This document shows, piece after piece, positions 36,499-45,338 of a stretch of 64,000 nt of DNA (position 1 is its first letter; each line of letters begins with the position of its first letter). Source of the DNA: Selenomonadaceae bacterium. Its GTDB lineage: Bacteria; Bacillota; Negativicutes; Selenomonadales; Selenomonadaceae. A program made the translations under genes and the position numbers. Under the pieces are notes generated by a model that was not told where the DNA came from, did no database searches, and was given only the letters and a program-made list of their open reading frames with translations. The stretch covers positions 1 to 64,000 of the forward strand of contig JAFYNH010000038.1 in assembly GCA_017549815.1 (NCBI GenBank). Direction: 5' to 3'.

Positions 36499-37605
36499 TA
36501 TTCTTGCGTTTTTGGTTACGATATAAGGATAATTTTCGGAGCCTTTGAGCCAGCGATTTTTGGTGATGATGACGTTTTTATCGCAGATAACGGCTTCGAC
36601 TCTTGCTCCGTCCTGAACGTCGCAACGTTGCATAAGAATAGAATCTTTAACGACTGCGCCTTTGCCGACAGTGACTCCGCGGAAAAGAATACTGTTTTCG
36701 ACAGTGCCGCGAATTTCGCAACCATTGGCGACGAGCGAATTTTTAACGTTAGAAGTCTCTTTATACTGAACGGGAACTTCGTCTTTAACCTTCGTGAAGA
36801 TCGGGCGTTCGTTGTTCATGAAGAGTTCTTCCCAAACTTCGGGCTTGAGGCAATCGCGGTTGGCTTCGTAGTATTCCATAGTCGAATTGATATGGGCAAC
36901 GTAGCCATCATGTTTATACGCGCTGATTTTGAACTCTTCGGCATGACGAATCAAAGCGTCGAGGAGGAAGTCTTGACCGCCGCGCTCATAGGTCGAACGA
37001 ACGAGATATGCAAACGTCGGAACAGGCATAAGATATGCGCCCATAACGTCTTTTTGTCCTTCTTTGATTGCGGGAACTTCGGCGAGGTCGGTGACAATGC
37101 CGTTAGTGCTGGTTTGGATAACGACGCTTTTGCCCTGACGATCCGATTGGGCTTTGGTATAAACCATCGTAATATCCGCAGTACTCTTTTTATGGAATTC
37201 CAAAACGTTTTCAAAGTCAATGTTGTAAATGTAGCTAGCATTGGTCAAGAGGACGTATTGTTTGCCGCTGAGTTCTGCGAAGTCAAGGTTGGCATAAATG
37301 TCTTTCAAATCGCCTTTACGCGAATCGTTGTCGGGAAGAGCCGCCGGCAAATAGGTCAAGCCGTCACGACGACGAGCCAAATCCCAGTCTTTACCGGAAC
37401 GAATGTGGTCGAGCACTGCGCGAGAGAAATCGGGAAGAAGAAGACCTACTGCGCTAATTCCCGAATTAACCATGTTGGAAATTGCAAAGTCAACGAGGCG
37501 ATAACGTCCCGCGAACGGCAGAGCCTCAACCGCACGAGTTGCCGCCAATTCTCTAATCAGACTGTTGCCTTCCTGAAGATTTATTATCCCCACTACTTGT
37601 TTCAA
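36496..37605 (-). CDS. glgD: Glucose-1-phosphate adenylyltransferase-like subunit GlgD
   Basis: A 369-residue GlgC paralogue of the Firmicute GlgD type. It keeps the nucleotidyltransferase fold (GRYRLVDFAISNMVNSGI) and the C-terminal left-handed beta-helix (VKNSLVANGCEIRGTVENS). The N-terminal glycine-rich GGxGxRL loop of active enzymes is replaced by IINLQEGNSLIREL, so it is probably a regulatory partner of GlgC, as known for GlgCD pairs. It lies directly downstream of glgC. Confidence 0.93.
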   Translation of the reverse strand: MKQVVGIINLQEGNSLIRELAATRAVEALPFAGRYRLVDFAISNMVNSGISAVGLLLPDFSRAVLDHIRSGKDWDLARRRDGLTYLPAALPDNDSRKGDLKDIYANLDFAELSGKQYVLLTNASYIYNIDFENVLEFHKKSTADITMVYTKAQSDRQGKSVVIQTSTNGIVTDLAEVPAIKEGQKDVMGAYLMPVPTFAYLVRSTYERGGQDFLLDALIRHAEEFKISAYKHDGYVAHINSTMEYYEANRDCLKPEVWEELFMNNERPIFTKVKDEVPVQYKETSNVKNSLVANGCEIRGTVENSILFRGVTVGKGAVVKDSILMQRCDVQDGARVEAVICDKNVIITKNRWLKGSENYPYIVTKNARI

Positions 37606-37623
37606 TTCTAAGCACCTCCGAAT

Positions 37624-37706
37624 TTAGGTTAGCAGGTTAGTAGGTTAGTAGGGAAGTAGTAAAAATACCATTAACCTAATTCCCTAATTCCCTATTTCCC
37701 TAATTA
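37624..37706. repeat. TTAGTAGG/CCCTAATT repeat element between glgC and glgD
   Basis: GGTTAGCA GGTTAGTA GGTTAGTAGGG units (about 8-base spacing) on the left and CCTAATT CCCTAATT CCCTATTT CCCTAATT on the right. It overlaps the glgC TAA stop. Sequence differs from the other glg copies, but the architecture is the same. Confidence 0.75.
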
Positions 37707-38837
37707 AGGATTGACGACGGCACCTTCCTCGATAAGTGCAACTTCGCCCAGTTTGCCTTGAACTCTTGCGCCCGCTTTAATAACAACGTCTTGAGCGATA
37801 ATCGCATAATCAACGACCGCGCCTTCTTCGATAACAGCAGACGGAAGAATAACCGAGTTGGTAACTTTCGCGGCTTTGCCGACACGAACGTCTTGGAAGA
37901 TAACGCATTTGTCAACTTCGCCTTCAATCTTCGCGCCTTCGTTAATCATAGACTGTTTAACGGAAGCATAAGGACCTACGAAATGGGGCGGGAGCGACGG
38001 ATTGGACGAGAAGACTTTTTGATCGCCTTTGAGGTCGAAGGGCGGCTGATCTTGGAGAAGATCCATATTTGCCTGCCAGAGACTTTCGATAGTTCCGACA
38101 TCTTTCCAATAGCCCTCAAAAGCGTAGGAGAACATGCGGGCGTTATCGGCGAGCATTTTCGGAATAAGGTCGTTACCGAAGTCATGCGTCGAATCTTCTT
38201 TTACGCCGTCTTCTTCGAGATACTTTTTAAGGAAGGGTTTCGAGAAAATGTAAATGCCCATCGAGGCGAGGTTGGATTTGGGTTCTTTGGGTTTTTCTTG
38301 GAATTCGGTAATGCGACCGGTTTCCTTATCGGTGACCATGATACCGAAACGCGGAGCCTCTTCCCACGGAACTTCAAATACGCCGATAGTAACGTCAGCA
38401 TTATTCATCTTGTGAGCCTTGAGCATCCAAGAATAATCCATCGTGTAGATATGGTCGCCGGAGAGAATCAACACGTAGTCGGGATCGGCGAGGTCGATGA
38501 AGTTAAGGTTCTGATAGATAGCGTCCGCCGTGCCGCGATACCAGTCTGCGCCCTTTTCGCGAGCGTAAGGAGGAAGAATGAATACGCCGCCGCCCGTGCG
38601 GTCGAGATCCCACGAACTACCGCTTCCGAGATAGTTATGAAGTTCGAGCGGCTTATACTGAGTGAGCACGCCAACTTTTTCAATGCCCGAATTTGCGCAA
38701 TTAGAAAGCGGGAAGTCGATAATGCGATACTTTCCGCCGAACGGTACTGCCGGCTTCGCAACGGTTTTCGTTAAGGCCTTAAGGCGGCTACCCTGCCCGC
38801 CGGCCAAGATCATTGCCAAGCACTCTGTCTTTCTCAT
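37704..38837 (-). CDS. glgC: Glucose-1-phosphate adenylyltransferase
   Basis: About 377 residues from the ATG at 38837 (a longer ORF to 38915 lacks conservation; a G-rich ribosome-binding site precedes 38837). It makes ADP-glucose, the committed step of glycogen synthesis. Motifs: [67 protein letters not shown] and C-terminal beta-helix repeats. First gene of the glycogen operon; the leader from 38838 to 38957 holds a small GAAGC/GCTTC hairpin but no convincing promoter. Confidence 0.96.
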   Translation of the reverse strand: MRKTECLAMILAGGQGSRLKALTKTVAKPAVPFGGKYRIIDFPLSNCANSGIEKVGVLTQYKPLELHNYLGSGSSWDLDRTGGGVFILPPYAREKGADWYRGTADAIYQNLNFIDLADPDYVLILSGDHIYTMDYSWMLKAHKMNNADVTIGVFEVPWEEAPRFGIMVTDKETGRITEFQEKPKEPKSNLASMGIYIFSKPFLKKYLEEDGVKEDSTHDFGNDLIPKMLADNARMFSYAFEGYWKDVGTIESLWQANMDLLQDQPPFDLKGDQKVFSSNPSLPPHFVGPYASVKQSMINEGAKIEGEVDKCVIFQDVRVGKAAKVTNSVILPSAVIEEGAVVDYAIIAQDVVIKAGARVQGKLGEVALIEEGAVVNP

Positions 38838-38957
38838 AGAATAATCCCCCCTGAACGAAATACATACTCCAACATTTCCGAAGCAAGGCTTCTTTAGCAA
38901 GGCATTTCTACGCAATCCCGCTTTTTCCTGCCTAAAATTTCAGAAAAATTTTTCGAT

Positions 38958-38990
38958 AAAAAATCCCCTGCAGAACTCTGCGCGGGGATT
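38958..38990 (-). terminator. Rho-independent terminator of the GT8 cluster
   Basis: Minus-strand RNA: outer AAUCCCC/GGGGAUU and inner GCAGA/UCUGC stems around a GU loop, then six U. It lies 8 bases after the stop of the last GT8 gene and separates the cluster from glgC. Confidence 0.85.
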
Positions 38991-38997
38991 AATTTCT

Positions 38998-40235
38998 TTA
39001 CATTTCTTTGATAATCGTAAAAATATCTTTGTTTGTAATCAAATGTGGACAAAAGAAAGTCCAATGATAAATAAAATCTTTTCCTTCAACGAAACCCGCT
39101 TTTTTTAAAGACTCAATAAGTCCTGTCTGTCTGATGAAAAATATTTTTTTATCGCGAGAGTCATTCATTTCGTCGATTAATTCTTGAATAGAGTTCTCAT
39201 CTTCATATGTGAAAATTCCCTCGTCTTCCTTGAGAGCATAAGTTTTCTTTATCCAATCTTTATTTGACTTCTTATTGACTACAATGACACGTGCCTTGCC
39301 TGCCGTCGCTTCAGAAAGACTTACGGAAAAAGGTATCAGTGAATCTTCGCGAGCTCTGTTGAATTTTTTTATGGTCTTGTAAATGTTGCCCAAGGCGTTT
39401 GAATCAAACCAAGGCGTCTTGATGAAGTAATCCATCCACAGACGATTAAACGGGTCGTCCATATTCAGTTGCAGAGTGTCATCGAAGTAATGATAAATCG
39501 CGGGACGAATTTGAGGATTTATTCTTGCCTTATCAATGAAGACATCGAATTTTTCGGAGAGCTTTACATAATTTTTCGAGAAAAGATAGTTCAAAACGTC
39601 TTGATCGGGAGAACCCATTTCAGGGTGCAAGCTTAAAAATTTTAACCCGTTCAACAAGAGGTCTTCATTCTGTCTAAAGTAATCCAAATCCATTAACAAT
39701 ACTCCAGAGTTGAAATAATCCTCATAAGCAACTAAATTATTTCTTATAAGATATTTTTTTGAGGCAGCTGTCAGAGGATCTTTTTCTATATAAAGTTCGG
39801 CAATGGCTCCGAGCGGCTTGTTGTCAAGATTGGTTTTCCATAATTCGCTTATGTCAAGATTAACGATTGTATCTGAATCCAAATAAATTGCTCTTTCGAT
39901 GCTTGAAGGGAGAACACGCGGAATAAAGAAACGATAAAACATTGCTATAGTAAAACGAGTTTTTTCGGCGGTGGGAAAGAGTTGCTTTACTTCAGAAATT
40001 TTATCTGGACAAAGCTTCTCAACGTTGTAAAAGTTTACGAGCTGATTATATTGTCCCGCAAGGTAAATGAATTTATCGCGATTGTTACTCGTCAACGTGT
40101 TGTCGTGAAGAATGTGAATTGTAATTGCGTTGGGGGGGGGGTAAAATAATTTTCAAAAAGCGAAAGCATTGCTGTACCAGTAAACTTGGAGTAGCGTCCT
40201 GTCGCGTCATGAAGTGCAAAACAAACATGAATCAT
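38998..40235 (-). CDS. Family 8 glycosyltransferase, gene 6 of 6 in transcription order, frameshifted at a C10 tract
   Basis: The ATG at 40235 (AAGGAG upstream) encodes the family N-terminus MIHVCFALHD through SLFENYF. A run of ten C on the coding strand (40132-40141) then shifts the frame, and a TGA follows about 12 codons later. The remainder (365-residue ORF from 40095) continues in the correct frame with AIYLDSDTIVNLDISELW (DxD), YFNSGVLLMDLDYF, DQDVLNYLF and IYHYFDDTL. Eight or eleven C would restore a protein of about 412 residues. The neighbouring paralogue has an interrupted CCCCCTCTC here. Predicted OFF state of a phase-variable LPS-type sugar transferase; homopolymer sequencing error is the alternative. 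Confidence 0.8.
40132..40141 (-). repeat. C10 homopolymer (contingency tract) in the last GT8 gene
   Basis: Ten G on the plus strand, C on the coding strand, near codon 35, where slippage switches the whole catalytic domain on or off. Confidence 0.88.
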
Positions 40236-40247
40236 AAAATCACTCCT

Positions 40248-41480
40248 TCATAATTCTTTAATTATTCGATAACCGTTTCCAAAACTGAATTGATACCATA
40301 CATCAGGGAAAAATAAAAAGCCGTTAAAGAAATCTTCGCCTTCAATTAATCCTGCCTTCTTCAAAACTTCTGGAAAATCGGATACAAAGCCAAAAAAAAC
40401 TTTTTTCCCACGCTCAGCTTTTATTTTGTCAATCAGTTTTTGACTCATAACATTTTTCTTTAAGACGATAAATTCCTCGTTATTTTGAACTAGAAATTTT
40501 TTCTTGACCTGTTCTAAATGCTCTGTAGAAACTATAAAAGCACGAGTTTTGCCTGACATTATCAACGAGAGTTTTAACATTTGTTCCAAAAAGACGCCGC
40601 CGAATTTCAAAATATAATTTTTAAAGTTATGGATTGTATCAATGCCGAACCAAGGCGTTTTAGTAAAATAATCCATCCATAAACGGTTAAACGGGTCGTC
40701 TATATTCAATTGTAAAGTGTCACCGAAGTAATGATATATGGCAGGACGAATTTCATGTGTTGTTCTTGCCTTGTCGATAAAGGTGTCAAATTTTACAGAG
40801 AGACTAACATGATTTTCAGAGAAAAGGTAGTTTAAGATATCTTGATCAATGTAAGTCATTTCGGGATGTTCACTTACAAATTTAAAGCCAGTCATTACGA
40901 ATTCTTTATTATTGCGCCAATAATCTAAGTTCATCATAAGCACACCAGAGTTAAAATAATTTGCACAGTCGACTAAAGCATTCTTTACCAAAAATTTATC
41001 CGCGAAAGATTGTAAAGGATTTGAGGTTATGTTTACTTCGTTAATCGCTCCGAGAGGTTTGTCAGCAAGATCTATTTTCCACATCTCACTTATATCAAGA
41101 TGGATTATTGTGTCCGAATCAAGATAGATTGCCTTTTTAATTTCCTTTGGAAGGAGTTGCGGAATGAAGAAACGATAAAACATGCCTATCGAATAACGAG
41201 TTTTGGCGGCAGTAGGAAAAAGTTCCTTTATTTCAGAAATTTTATCTGCACAAAGTTCATCAACGTTGTAAAAGTTTACGAGCTGATTATACTTTCCCGC
41301 AAGATAAATAAATTTATCACGATTTTCATCGGACAATGTATTGTCATGAAGAAGATGAATCGTTATAGACGGAAGAGAGGGGGAGACAAAGTGATTTTCA
41401 AAGAGCGAAAGCATTGCCGTGCCAGTAAACTTGGAATAGTGTCCCGTTCCGTCGTATTGAGCAAAGCAAACATGAATCAT
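40248..41480 (-). CDS. Family 8 glycosyltransferase, gene 5
   Basis: 410 residues. N-terminal MIHVCFAQYD with HLLHDNTL, AIYLDSDTIIHLDISEMW (metal-binding DxD), YFNSGVLMMNLDYW, YIDQDILNYLF and IYHYFGDTLQLNIDDPFNRLW are the standard GT8 order of LPS hexosyltransferases of the RfaJ type. After residue 290 comes a domain shared by the whole array (MSGKTRAFIV, GKKVFFGFVSDFPEVL, EGEDFFNGFLFF) that I do not recognise. Closest in sequence to gene 6. Gap to gene 6 is 12 bases with AAGGAG. Confidence 0.85.
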   Translation of the reverse strand: MIHVCFAQYDGTGHYSKFTGTAMLSLFENHFVSPSLPSITIHLLHDNTLSDENRDKFIYLAGKYNQLVNFYNVDELCADKISEIKELFPTAAKTRYSIGMFYRFFIPQLLPKEIKKAIYLDSDTIIHLDISEMWKIDLADKPLGAINEVNITSNPLQSFADKFLVKNALVDCANYFNSGVLMMNLDYWRNNKEFVMTGFKFVSEHPEMTYIDQDILNYLFSENHVSLSVKFDTFIDKARTTHEIRPAIYHYFGDTLQLNIDDPFNRLWMDYFTKTPWFGIDTIHNFKNYILKFGGVFLEQMLKLSLIMSGKTRAFIVSTEHLEQVKKKFLVQNNEEFIVLKKNVMSQKLIDKIKAERGKKVFFGFVSDFPEVLKKAGLIEGEDFFNGFLFFPDVWYQFSFGNGYRIIKEL

Positions 41481-41491
41481 AAAATTACTCC

Positions 41492-42739
41492 TTACATTTC
41501 TTTAATAATTTGATAACCATCTTCAAGTTTAAAATAACGCCATACGTCAGGGAAAAATAAAAAGCCGTTAAAGAAATCTTCGCCTTCGAGTAATCCTTCT
41601 TCTTTTAAAACTTCTGGAAAACCAGATACAAAGCCAAAGAAAACTTTTTTCTCACATTCGGATTTTATTTTGTCAATAAGATTTTGATTTAAAGAGTCTT
41701 CCGCGACAACAATAATTTCCTCATCGTCTCGAACGAAAAATTCTTTTTTGATACGTTCTAAACTTTCCCAATTAACAATGAATGTACGAGTCTTACCTGA
41801 GAGTGTTGCAGAAAACTTTTTCATTTGAGCTAAGTAATCTTCACTCTGTTTTAAAATATATTCATATAAGTTATCAATTGTACTTGCGTTAAACCATGGT
41901 GTTTTGACAAAATAATCCATCCACAGTTTGTTAAATGGGTCGTTCATGTTAAGACCAAAACCATCTCGATTTCCTGCGTAATGGTAAATCTTTTTCTCTA
42001 AAAAATATTCTTTATCGAAACGAGCAGACATTACAAATCTATTGAATTTTACTGGCAGTTTTAAAGCACGTGAGGCATAAGAATAATTTAAAACTTCTTG
42101 ATCATAAAAACCATATTCTGGATGTTCGTTTCTAAATTTTAGTCCCTCAATAATTTTATCTTCTTCATTGCCGATAACTTTGAGATTTATGAGTAAGACA
42201 CCAGAATTGAAATAATCTTCGGCATTTATGAAACCATCTGCATATACTTTAATAGCATTTTCCATAGATCTAGCAATAAAATTCTCTCTATCTTCTGATT
42301 GAAAACATTCAGGAACTACGCCGAGCGGTTTATCGCCAAGTTCAATTTGCCAAAGATCATTTATGTCAAGATTAACAATAATATCTGCGTCAAGGTAAAT
42401 GCATTTTTCAATATCGGAAGGAAGAACTTTCGGAATAAGCAATCTGAAGAATGCACCTATACCGACTCTTTCATCTGTTTTTATGGAAGGAACTAAATTT
42501 AAATATTCCGTGAGTTTTTCAGAACAAATTTCTGCGACATTGTAAAACTTTACTTTATGATAGTAATGATCAGTAAGCTCAAGAAATTTATCACGATTCT
42601 CTTGGGTCAACGTATTGTCATGAAGAAGATGTACCGTGACTTCTGAGTTGGTATTTTTAAAGATCGAGAACATTGCCGTACCTACGAACTTAGCGTAACG
42701 ACCTTTCTTATCATGGAAACAAAAACAAACATGAATCAT
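41492..42739 (-). CDS. Family 8 glycosyltransferase, gene 4
   Basis: 415 residues, same plan: MIHVCFCFHD, CIYLDADIIVNLDINDLW, YFNSGVLLINL, YDQEVLNYSY, KIYHYAGNRDGF. The C-terminal domain is close to that of gene 5 (FFGFVSGFPEVLKEEGLLEG). It lies 11 bases upstream of gene 5 and starts after the 110-base gap that contains a degenerate copy of the cluster terminator. Confidence 0.85.
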   Translation of the reverse strand: MIHVCFCFHDKKGRYAKFVGTAMFSIFKNTNSEVTVHLLHDNTLTQENRDKFLELTDHYYHKVKFYNVAEICSEKLTEYLNLVPSIKTDERVGIGAFFRLLIPKVLPSDIEKCIYLDADIIVNLDINDLWQIELGDKPLGVVPECFQSEDRENFIARSMENAIKVYADGFINAEDYFNSGVLLINLKVIGNEEDKIIEGLKFRNEHPEYGFYDQEVLNYSYASRALKLPVKFNRFVMSARFDKEYFLEKKIYHYAGNRDGFGLNMNDPFNKLWMDYFVKTPWFNASTIDNLYEYILKQSEDYLAQMKKFSATLSGKTRTFIVNWESLERIKKEFFVRDDEEIIVVAEDSLNQNLIDKIKSECEKKVFFGFVSGFPEVLKEEGLLEGEDFFNGFLFFPDVWRYFKLEDGYQIIKEM

Positions 42740-42784
42740 AAAATTACCACCTATAATCTTGAGCTTTGTTTAAACAATACTTTT

Positions 42785-42849
42785 TCAACGGGCAATTTCT
42801 ACGCAATCCCGCTTTTTTCCTGCAGAACTCTGCGCGGGAATTAATTTCT
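42785..42849 (-). repeat. Duplicated, broken copy of the cluster terminator and its flank
   Basis: The flank after gene 3 repeats the sequence found after gene 6 (38905-38997): TAAAGAAATTAAT, the GCGCAGAGTTCTGCAGG hairpin, then AAAAAGCGGGATTGCGTAGAAAT. Compared with that copy about 43 bases are missing between two GCAGG repeats, which removes the U tract. The hairpin core remains but should no longer terminate. Confidence 0.75.
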
Positions 42850-44085
42850 TTACATCGCTTGAATCAGCGGATAAGAATTCAGTTGCACGCCGTTTGCGTC
42901 CGACAAAAATTCTATACCGTTCAGAAAATCTTTGCCAAAAGCGAAACCGGCTTTTATCAGTACATTAAAAGGGAAATTCGGTAACAGAATAAAAAAGACT
43001 TTTTTGCCGTGCGCTTTTTTCATTTCGGCAATTAGTTTTTTAAGAGGAGCATCGCCTTCAGCGCGGATAATTAATTCGTCGTTGCGAATCGAAAAAGTTT
43101 TCTTTATCGCCTCGACATTTTGCGGTAAGGTAAAGAAGGCTCGCGTTTTGCCACTCATTACCGCCGAGATATTTGCCATTGCATTTTTCAATTCAACATG
43201 AACTTGCCGAAAGCCCGTGTAAAGTCGCCCCATTGTTGTTTCGTCAAACCACGGAGTCTTTATAAAATATTTCATCCAAAGTCGATTAAACGGGTCATTC
43301 ATATCAAGTGAAAAACTAATGATTGCGTTTGTACCAGTGTAATGATAAATTTTCCGACCTATCTCATATTCTTTCTGCCAACGCGCCCACCTTATAAAAC
43401 GATTAAACTTAGACGGCAAATGCAATGTCCTTTGCGCAAAACAATAATTTAAGACATCTTGATCAAGAAAGATCGCATATTGAGGATTTTCGGCAATAAA
43501 GCGAAAGCCAGATATAATATTTTGCTCTTCCTTTTTAAAAAGGTTTAAATTGATAAGTAATACTCCAGCATTAAAATAATCTTCAGGTTTTACCAACTTG
43601 CTACTACACAAATTAAATTTTTTCTCCGTGATTTCTCCGTTGATAATTTCGGGTATAACGCCAAAAATCTTATCATCAAGCTCAACCTGCCAAAGTTCTT
43701 TTATGTCGAGATTGACAATAATATCAGAGTCAAGGTAAATGATTTTTTCTATTTCTTTTGGAAGAAGTCTCGGAATCAAAAATCGATATATCGTAGCTAT
43801 TGAAGACCAAGCTATCTTTAAATTCGGAATCAATTCGACCATTTCTTTAATCTTATCCGCGCAGAGTTCCTCAACATTGTAAAATTTAACGAGCTGATTA
43901 TATTGCCCCGCGAGATAAATGAATTTGTCGCGGTTATCGGGCGTCAAGGTGTTGTCGTGCAGAATGTGCACCGTGATTGACTGCGGCAGAGCATTTGTAT
44001 TTTCAAAAAGCGAAAGAATTGCCGTGCCCGTGAATTTCGCGTATCGCCCCGTCTTGTCGTAAAGCCCGAAGCAGACATGAATCAT
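42850..44085 (-). CDS. Family 8 glycosyltransferase, gene 3
   Basis: 411 residues with MIHVCFGLYDKTGRYAKF, HILHDNTLTPDNRDKF, IIYLDSDIIVNLDIKELW, YFNAGVLLINLNLF, FLDQDVLNYCF and KIYHYTGTNA. The C-terminal array domain (KKVFFILLPNFPFNVL, GKDFLNG) is of the type shared with genes 1 and 2. Its N-terminal 60 residues are almost identical to gene 2, a sign of recent duplication or conversion. Confidence 0.85.
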   Translation of the reverse strand: MIHVCFGLYDKTGRYAKFTGTAILSLFENTNALPQSITVHILHDNTLTPDNRDKFIYLAGQYNQLVKFYNVEELCADKIKEMVELIPNLKIAWSSIATIYRFLIPRLLPKEIEKIIYLDSDIIVNLDIKELWQVELDDKIFGVIPEIINGEITEKKFNLCSSKLVKPEDYFNAGVLLINLNLFKKEEQNIISGFRFIAENPQYAIFLDQDVLNYCFAQRTLHLPSKFNRFIRWARWQKEYEIGRKIYHYTGTNAIISFSLDMNDPFNRLWMKYFIKTPWFDETTMGRLYTGFRQVHVELKNAMANISAVMSGKTRAFFTLPQNVEAIKKTFSIRNDELIIRAEGDAPLKKLIAEMKKAHGKKVFFILLPNFPFNVLIKAGFAFGKDFLNGIEFLSDANGVQLNSYPLIQAM

Positions 44086-44098
44086 TAATATTTCCCCT

Positions 44099-45319
44099 TT
44101 ACATAGCTTGAACCAGTGAATAAGAATTGAGCGTCACGCCTTGAGCTTTCGATAAAAATTCAAAACCGTTCAGAAAATCTTTGCCGAAAGAAAAGCCTTC
44201 TTGAATCAAAACTTTGAACGGGAATTTCGGGAACAGTATAAAGAAAATTTTTTTACCGCGAGCTTTTTTCATGGCATCGATTAGTTTTTGTAATGCCTCG
44301 TTATTCTCGGCGATAATTATTTCTTCGTCGTCTTGTATCAAAAAGATTTTTTTTATTTCCTCAACGTTCTGCGGCGCGGTAAAAAAGACCCGCGTTTTGT
44401 TACTCATTATCAGCGAAAGATTTATCATTGATTTCTTCAAGCTAAAGTAAATTTGCTCAAAACTGTCGTAAAGGTTGCCGATTGTCTCTTCATCAAAAAA
44501 CGGCGTCCTCATGAAGGAATTCATCCATAGTCGATAAAAGTCATCTCTTATTCCTAAAGTAAAGGTATTTGAAGTGCCCGCGTAATGATAAATTTTTTTC
44601 CCGAAAGCTTCTTTCCTTTTGCGAGCATGTATCACGAATACATTAAAATCAGGAGGGAGTTTCAGCCACTTTTTATGAAAACAATAATTCAAGATGTCTT
44701 GATCAAGACAGAAACATTGCGGATGTTTTGAATAAAAAGCGATGCCTTCCTCAATATTTTTTTCGTACTCGCGGAAAGATTTTAGATTTATCATCATTAC
44801 ACCGGCATTAAAATAATCTTCGGATTTTATAAGACCGCTAGTGCACAAAAATAAAATTTCGATTTTTGTGCCGCAAACTTGTTCCGAAACGGCGGCAAGA
44901 ATTTTATCTCCTAGTTCAATCTGCCAAAGTTGCTTTATGTTGGTGTTGACGACAATATCTGAGTCGAGATAAATAATTTTTTCAATGTCGGTGGGAAGAA
45001 CGTAGGGAATCAATAAACGATACATTGTGCCGATACTGAAATTTGAATCTTTTATCGCAGGAATTTTTTTCAAAAAATCTTGAATTTTTTCCGTGCAGAG
45101 TTTCTCAACATTGTAAAATTTAACAAGCTGATTGTATTGCCCCGCGAGATAAATGAATTTGTCGCGGTTATCGGGCGTCAAAGTGTTGTCGTGCAGAATG
45201 TGTACTGTGATTGACTGCGGCAGAGCATTTGTATTTTCAAAAAGCGAAAGCATTGCCGTGCCTGTGAATTTCGCGTATCGACCCGTCTTGTCGTAAAGCC
45301 CAAAGCAGACATGAATCAT
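44099..45319 (-). CDS. Family 8 glycosyltransferase, gene 2
   Basis: About 406 residues from the ATG at 45319 (AAAGGAG upstream; a longer ORF to 45352 overlaps gene 1). Motifs IIYLDSDIVVNTNIKQLW (DxD), YFNAGVMMINLKSF, CLDQDILNYCFHKKW, KIYHYAGTSN and the array C-terminal domain (GKKIFFILFPKFPFKVL). 13 bases before gene 3. Confidence 0.85.
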   Translation of the reverse strand: MIHVCFGLYDKTGRYAKFTGTAMLSLFENTNALPQSITVHILHDNTLTPDNRDKFIYLAGQYNQLVKFYNVEKLCTEKIQDFLKKIPAIKDSNFSIGTMYRLLIPYVLPTDIEKIIYLDSDIVVNTNIKQLWQIELGDKILAAVSEQVCGTKIEILFLCTSGLIKSEDYFNAGVMMINLKSFREYEKNIEEGIAFYSKHPQCFCLDQDILNYCFHKKWLKLPPDFNVFVIHARKRKEAFGKKIYHYAGTSNTFTLGIRDDFYRLWMNSFMRTPFFDEETIGNLYDSFEQIYFSLKKSMINLSLIMSNKTRVFFTAPQNVEEIKKIFLIQDDEEIIIAENNEALQKLIDAMKKARGKKIFFILFPKFPFKVLIQEGFSFGKDFLNGFEFLSKAQGVTLNSYSLVQAM

Positions 45320-45338
45320 CAAAATTTCTCCTTTTGTT

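Noticed and set aside
30064..37706. Heptad elements as ordinary rho-independent terminators
   Set aside because: They lack a downstream U tract, lie inside an operon whose real terminator is at 30145-30179, and some sit inside coding sequence.
38838..38915. Longer GlgC start at 38915
   Set aside because: The extra 26 residues are unlike GlgC and overlap the duplicated flank; the ATG at 38837 has a good ribosome-binding site and opens directly on the conserved fold.
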